From JAMXLO01 sp041487355 (GTDB lineage Bacteria > Pseudomonadota > Alphaproteobacteria > Acetobacterales > Acetobacteraceae), in contig JBGPND010000050.1 in NCBI GenBank assembly GCA_041487355.1, positions 1-28,186 on the forward strand: a stretch of 28,186 bases of DNA. Direction: 5' to 3'. The notes below the pieces were generated by a model, which saw nothing but the letters and a program-made list of their open reading frames with translations, had not been told where the DNA came from and ran no database searches. Shown piece after piece: positions 24,604 through 28,186 of the stretch (its first letter is position 1; every line of letters starts with the position of its first letter). Made by a program: the position numbers and the translations under genes.

Positions 24604-24756
24604 CTTCCACTCCGTCAACGAAAACCGATGGTTCTGGATACGGTCGGCGTGGCCGTGGAAACCACGGTGGAAAGCCAGCTTTCAGCGGCGGGGAGCAGGG
24701 GGATTTCTGAACGAGTGGGCGGAAAGCCATCCCTGATCGTCTGTCGACGAAAAGCT
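24604..24756. repeat. Left copy of a long inverted repeat flanking the defence cassette
   Basis: This 153-base segment is the reverse complement of 27154-27299. A 92-base core (24627-24718) is identical; the rest has four substitutions in total and a 7-base insertion (24731-24737). Inside it are smaller dyads such as CCGTGG-AAA-CCACGG and GAAAGC-CA-GCTTTC. It sits in the gap between the enolase-like gene and the DUF4435 gene (24555-24878), with no gene of its own. Confidence 0.9.
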
Positions 24757-24878
24757 GGGGCAAACGCTGATAGGGCAGTCGCCTCATTAGTACCCGTCGC
24801 CAGCCTCAAGGATAAGGTTCTGCTCGCGAGAGCTTTGCTTCCCTGATTTCCTCCTTCCAGAAAAAAATGATGAATGGC

Positions 24879-25736
24879 TCATTGTCGGAATACCCGGTAG
24901 GGTTTGTTGTTGACCTCCCAGCTGCGAAGACACCGATATAGTCCTGTGCAAGCTAGGGCTTGCCAATCAAACGCCAACCTCAATCCCGCCTCGATTTCGC
25001 TCGCCCAGGTGTGGACGTCACGCCGATCGCCTATCAGCTTGCGAAGCGCGATACCCAGCACCGCTGCAACGTCATGACCGCTAGCAACCTGATATGAATC
25101 GTGGAGCTTGGCTTCCTCATTTTTAATATACGCGTTTAAGTTAGCTGCGGTGCTACGTGCCGCCGAACGGGAAATGATGGCTGCAATCAGTGCGTCACGA
25201 TTTATCTTCAAAGTCTCCCTATCCACTAACTCTTCGTGCTTTAATTCGCGAAAAGTGAGCCTGAGGTTCCGACGCTCAGAAGCAAGCCGGCAGTGGGCAA
25301 GTGGGAGACAGCAATCGATAATCTTGGACCTGATCCTAGATAAGTCGCCATCGAACTGATTCTCAATTCGATCCTTATTTCCGTACTCTGCGATATATCG
25401 ATCGAACGACGGAGACAAGAATATCATCAGATCGAGGTCATGCACATCAGTGACGCATAGGTTGTCGAGAGAATACGTAGTTCCAGTTAAACGATCAAAA
25501 TCAGCATCTACAACACCAACGACGCCCTGGAATCCTTCGTCCTCCAATAAATCAATCGCGTCGAGCACATTCGGTTTGCCAAAACCAATCTCGATCTCGC
25601 AGACTGAGCGATCAATGAACTGATCGAACACTTTCGCATCGGTCGAGCCCTCGAGAAGGAGGATTGTCCCCTTCTGGACCTGCCTTATCAGGCGAATCTG
25701 AGCCGCCACATAAGCACCATCTATTTGCGCTATCAT
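24879..25736 (-). CDS. ariB: DUF4435/TOPRIM-like nuclease candidate, PARIS AriB-like
   Basis: A 285-residue protein. The first third looks like a TOPRIM core: ILLLEGSTDAKVF with Glu 29 and Asp 33, then GVVGVVDADFDRL with Asp 77 and Asp 79, the acidic pattern that binds metal in TOPRIM nucleases. DVHDLDLMIFLSPS continues the fold. In PARIS the DUF4435 protein AriB is the effector, released from AriA when phage anti-restriction proteins are sensed, leading to cell shutdown, at least partly by tRNA cleavage. The ATG at 25736 is four bases past the ATPase stop; a TTG at 25772 would overlap it and is less likely. The pair is probably one operon. Low GC. The symbol is tentative. Confidence 0.72.
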   Translation of the reverse strand: MIAQIDGAYVAAQIRLIRQVQKGTILLLEGSTDAKVFDQFIDRSVCEIEIGFGKPNVLDAIDLLEDEGFQGVVGVVDADFDRLTGTTYSLDNLCVTDVHDLDLMIFLSPSFDRYIAEYGNKDRIENQFDGDLSRIRSKIIDCCLPLAHCRLASERRNLRLTFRELKHEELVDRETLKINRDALIAAIISRSAARSTAANLNAYIKNEEAKLHDSYQVASGHDVAAVLGIALRKLIGDRRDVHTWASEIEAGLRLAFDWQALACTGLYRCLRSWEVNNKPYRVFRQ

Positions 25737-25740
25737 TGAT

Positions 25741-27105
25741 TTATTCGTCCACCGGTGCGAGTTCGACTGCAAGATCGAAGTGCCTCGCTACGATCGCAGG
25801 AGAATGAGTGGCGAGAAGAACATCGAATGCATTTAGGGCAATGATTCTGGAAAGGCTTTCGATGAATGTTTTTTGCCATGCAACATGCAGGGATAATTCC
25901 GGTTCGTCTATTAGTATAAGAGCGTTCTCAGTAACCTCGAACAACAGGTCAAAAATAAGAATAAGCTGATGCTGCTCTCCGGAAGATAGTTTGTCCAGGG
26001 GAACCTCAGAATTGTTTGCCGATATGATCTTAAATCCGTTCTCGCGGTCAATATGAAGAGTCTTATCTATAAATCTCGTGCCAATCAACTCTTTGAATAG
26101 ATCGATTCGTGATCGAATATCATCAAATACATCAAGTTTGCTCACTGCATCTTTAACATATATTTCTAGAGCCATCGCAACTCCAGGTTCGATATTTCCA
26201 GCGCGCAAACTCACTGGTCGATAATCCGAATCAAGGATTCCCGAGGTCATCAGTGCTTCGCGCCGTTCGTCCAACTTTTTCAGTTCTTGACGCAGGTCAT
26301 CTTCGGACAGCTTGGCGGAGCCTTGAGCCTCAAACACGCGCAACGGAAAGGTTCGGTCCAGCGATTGCGAGAGGTTTGCGTATCGTGCAAGCGTCTCTCC
26401 CAAAATTGCCTTCAGCTTCTCGGCCTTTTGCTGGACAGCCAGTCGCGAAACCCTGATTCTGGAGCGGCCTCGCCCGTAACCTACTCTGAAATCGCGGTCT
26501 GTATCGCTCTCTTCTGGAAGGACCAAAAGGCGTTGTGTTTCAATGAGATGGCAATCGATATCGTCGATCAGTCGAGTGAATTCTTCCGGCATACCTTGCT
26601 GGAGTAAGGCGGCCATTTTTGGAGGTATGTGATAGCGCTCTATAAGGTCTCCAGTTGTGACCTCCTCTCCGTCGCTGTCATCCACCCAAATATCATAACC
26701 GAGTTGGCGCCATGTTGGAGGAGCATGCCTACGAAGCTCTCGAGAGACTGCTCTGTCGAGTGGGGCCTGCGCCCATGAAATGGGCTCATGGCTAGGACCG
26801 GTCACCGTAAAGCGGACGGATCGGGCAGGCGCACCATCGGCTGCTGTCCCTCCGTCTTCCTCGATCGCCTCGATCTGAATCGCTTCGCCACCAGTAAATG
26901 TGAACGTGGCCTGCTGAAACGGTATATCGGGGAAATACGAAAATCGCTTCCGAAACAGAGCTTCGATGAATTTCAGGCATACAGTCTTGCCTCGTCCGTT
27001 TGGCCCGATGATAATTGTAATTCTGTCTTTGAGATTGAAATTGATCCGGTGTGAGTAGAGGCCGAAAAGCTTCTCGATTCGAAACTCCGTGAGACGTGCG
27101 GTCAT
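25741..27105 (-). CDS. ariA: AAA/ABC-type ATPase, PARIS AriA-like
   Basis: A 454-residue ATPase of the ABC/SMC-related AAA_15 or AAA_21 type. Walker A is GPNGRGKT at 34-41, an ABC-like signature LSSGEQHQL begins at 373, Walker B is LILIDEPELSLH (Asp 400, Glu 401) and the switch is THSPAIV near 433. A central charged region (KAEKLKAILGETLARYA, DLRQELKKLDERREAL) looks like a coiled-coil lid. In PARIS, AriA assembles into a hexamer that holds AriB. The ATG at 27105 has GGAAGGGAG about six bases upstream. Its start lies 48 bases from the right inverted repeat, so any promoter overlaps or adjoins the repeat. An OLD-like or other two-gene system is the main alternative. Confidence 0.8.
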   Translation of the reverse strand: MTARLTEFRIEKLFGLYSHRINFNLKDRITIIIGPNGRGKTVCLKFIEALFRKRFSYFPDIPFQQATFTFTGGEAIQIEAIEEDGGTAADGAPARSVRFTVTGPSHEPISWAQAPLDRAVSRELRRHAPPTWRQLGYDIWVDDSDGEEVTTGDLIERYHIPPKMAALLQQGMPEEFTRLIDDIDCHLIETQRLLVLPEESDTDRDFRVGYGRGRSRIRVSRLAVQQKAEKLKAILGETLARYANLSQSLDRTFPLRVFEAQGSAKLSEDDLRQELKKLDERREALMTSGILDSDYRPVSLRAGNIEPGVAMALEIYVKDAVSKLDVFDDIRSRIDLFKELIGTRFIDKTLHIDRENGFKIISANNSEVPLDKLSSGEQHQLILIFDLLFEVTENALILIDEPELSLHVAWQKTFIESLSRIIALNAFDVLLATHSPAIVARHFDLAVELAPVDE

Positions 27106-27153
27106 TTCAATCTCCCTTCCGTTTTGTTAGCATGCTTCGGTCGCGCTGATAAT

Positions 27154-27299
27154 AGCTTTTCGTCGACAGACGATGGCTTTCCGTCCACTCGTTCAGAAAT
27201 CCCCCTGCTCCCCGCCGCTGAAAGCTGGCTTTCCACCGTGGTTTCCACGGCCACGCCGACCGTATCCAGAACCATCTGTTTTCGTTGGCAGAGTGGAAG
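27154..27299. repeat. Right copy of a long inverted repeat flanking the defence cassette
   Basis: The reverse complement of 24604-24756, identical over 92 bases with four scattered differences elsewhere and without the 7-base insertion of the left copy. It fills most of the gap between the ATPase start and the next gene (27106-27441). I see no gene in the gap. Confidence 0.9.
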
Positions 27300-27441
27300 C
27301 TCGTGCGATCTGACAGCCCGTCCGCACGAGAATGCCTCCGGATCGGGTCTGGGAGGTGCCTTCAGCCCATGAGTTCATGATTTGTTCATTGTCTCGGCGC
27401 ATACTGCAGTACCGGCAACTACACCCGGGGAGATCCATCGC

Positions 27442-28167
27442 ATGACCATCCCGCCCGACCTCGCCTTCCTCGCCCCGTTGATCGAGACGCTCGCCAGCAC
27501 GTGGCCTGCCGGGTCGGCGGAAGATTGCCCGAAGGCCGCCCGCGCGGCCCTCGAGGCGCTGGAGCCGCGCGACCTCGTCGAGGCCATGCTCGCCGCCCGC
27601 ATGATCGCCGCGCACCATGCCACCATGGACGGCTACCGCCGCGCCATGCAGCCCGGCGTCAGCGACGCCGAAGCGGTCCGCCTGCGCAACAACGCCATCG
27701 CCGCCGCACGCTCATTCGACGCGGCGCTGCGCACGCTGGAGAAGCGCCGAGCCGCAACCGACAAGCCATCGCAACCCCATAAGCAGGCCGCGCCACAGCC
27801 ACGCCCATCGGAGCCTGCCCCCGGGCGCTTGACCCGGGGGCGGCATGCGGCTGCAGCCGAGGATCAATCGCCGGAGCAAGCCATGTACTCCGGGTTCACG
27901 CCGGAGGAGATCGCCGCGGCGGAGCATGAGCTGGCCACCGATCCGATCGAGCTGAAGCGGGCCGAGCTGGCGAAACGCATTCCCTTGCATCGCTGGGAGG
28001 ACATGACGATGGAAGAGCGGGGCATCGCCTATGCGCCTTCCTCAAACAGACCGTGTGAAAACTCGCCCTTCGTTGAGCCTGTTAATATCGGCCGACAGCA
28101 AGGCACGGCGATTGCGAAGACGAGCCCAACAGTCGGATTTGCCGAAAAGATCCGCCCCAGGCCATGA
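27442..28167 (+). CDS. Hypothetical protein with helical N-terminal domain
   Basis: A 241-residue protein of unknown function. Residues 1-105 are Ala-rich and helical (LAFLAPLIETLAST, LVEAMLAARMIAAHHATMDGYRRAM, AIAAARSFDAALRTLEKRR), a type I recall seeing in Acetobacteraceae without assigned function. A Pro/Ala linker (about residues 115-140) is partly encoded by a palindromic element; then EEIAAAEHELATDPIELKRAELAKRIPLHRWED, in parts, forms a second helical segment. The last 40 residues (from about SSNRPCENS) differ in composition and may derive from other DNA at the 3' end. ATG 27442 has GGGGAG about ten bases upstream; an in-frame TTG-like start at 27382 is less likely. The next base run (ATGACG at 28164) may start another gene cut by the window end. 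Confidence 0.6.
   Translation: MTIPPDLAFLAPLIETLASTWPAGSAEDCPKAARAALEALEPRDLVEAMLAARMIAAHHATMDGYRRAMQPGVSDAEAVRLRNNAIAAARSFDAALRTLEKRRAATDKPSQPHKQAAPQPRPSEPAPGRLTRGRHAAAAEDQSPEQAMYSGFTPEEIAAAEHELATDPIELKRAELAKRIPLHRWEDMTMEERGIAYAPSSNRPCENSPFVEPVNIGRQQGTAIAKTSPTVGFAEKIRPRP
27818..27841. repeat. Short palindrome inside the hypothetical gene
   Basis: GCCCCCGGG and CCCGGGGGC arms surround a CGCTTGA centre, close to the element at 12184. In frame it encodes Ala-Pro-Gly-Arg-Leu-Thr-Arg-Gly within the Pro-rich linker. Confidence 0.75.
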
Positions 28168-28186
28168 CGTTCAGTGATGTGGTCGA

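Larger units (their letters stand above)
24604..27299. mobile_element. Putative cassette bounded by inverted repeats, carrying a PARIS-like pair
   Basis: A region of 2.7 kb with noticeably lower GC than its neighbours is enclosed by two inverted copies of an approximately 150-base sequence and holds only two minus-strand genes. There is no transposase inside. A target-site duplication is not evident at the outer ends. The arrangement suggests a non-autonomous mobile cassette, or recombination between two dispersed repeat copies. Confidence 0.5.

Noticed and set aside
24604..24756. The inverted repeat as a piece of a transposase gene
   Set aside because: No frame on either strand gives a recognisable transposase motif in either copy.
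25736..25772. Earlier TTG start for the DUF4435 protein
   Set aside because: It would overlap the ATPase coding end; the ATG at 25736 gives a normal spacing and family-like N-terminus.

Overview
The window looks like a chromosomal segment of a high-GC alphaproteobacterium, most likely an Acetobacteraceae member. The reasons are strong GC bias in the core genes, an ATP12-type F1-ATPase assembly chaperone, the rsmB-rpe-heparinase-like gene order, frequent ATGA stop/start overlaps, and several families of GC-rich palindromic repeats. The genus is inference; I see no rRNA or tRNA gene that would fix it.

Layout. (1) 209-2613: two co-linear 400-residue PLP aminotransferases overlapping by one base. 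(2) 2676-5939: a metabolic block with a VOC-fold protein divergent from an FAD monooxygenase, then a luciferase-like flavin oxidoreductase. (3) 5956-10891: exported metallophosphoesterase, rsmB, rpe and a heparinase II/III-like protein, mostly overlapping. (4) 15557-11120 (minus): rluC-like pseudouridine synthase, AsmA-like protein, ATP12 chaperone and acylphosphatase, tightly packed. (5) 15690-17630: an antitoxin-like remnant, then a probable type II restriction-modification pair whose 3' ends overlap. (6) 17734-19644: an ABC exporter half-transporter. (7) 20846-19759 (minus): a host-attachment-family protein and an Hsp20, each with an FNR/FixK-type box upstream. (8) 22876-20923 (minus): ECF sigma factor, membrane anti-sigma factor and a YceI-like protein, with an ECF-type promoter upstream. 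(9) 23397-24554: an enolase-superfamily dehydratase. (10) 24604-27299: a lower-GC cassette with an AAA/ABC-type ATPase and a DUF4435/TOPRIM-like protein, resembling the PARIS (AriA/AriB) antiphage system and bracketed by near-identical inverted repeats of about 150 bp. (11) 27442-28167: a protein of unknown function with an odd C-terminus.

The most interesting part is the PARIS-like cassette between long inverted repeats, about 7 kb from a restriction-modification pair. PARIS responds to phage anti-restriction proteins, so the two may work as layered defence. Other notable points are the two FNR/FixK boxes, short palindromes embedded in-frame in coding linkers of at least three proteins, and a dehydratase whose first metal-binding residue is Glu where the family has Asp. 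All family assignments come from motif reading; no database search was run.
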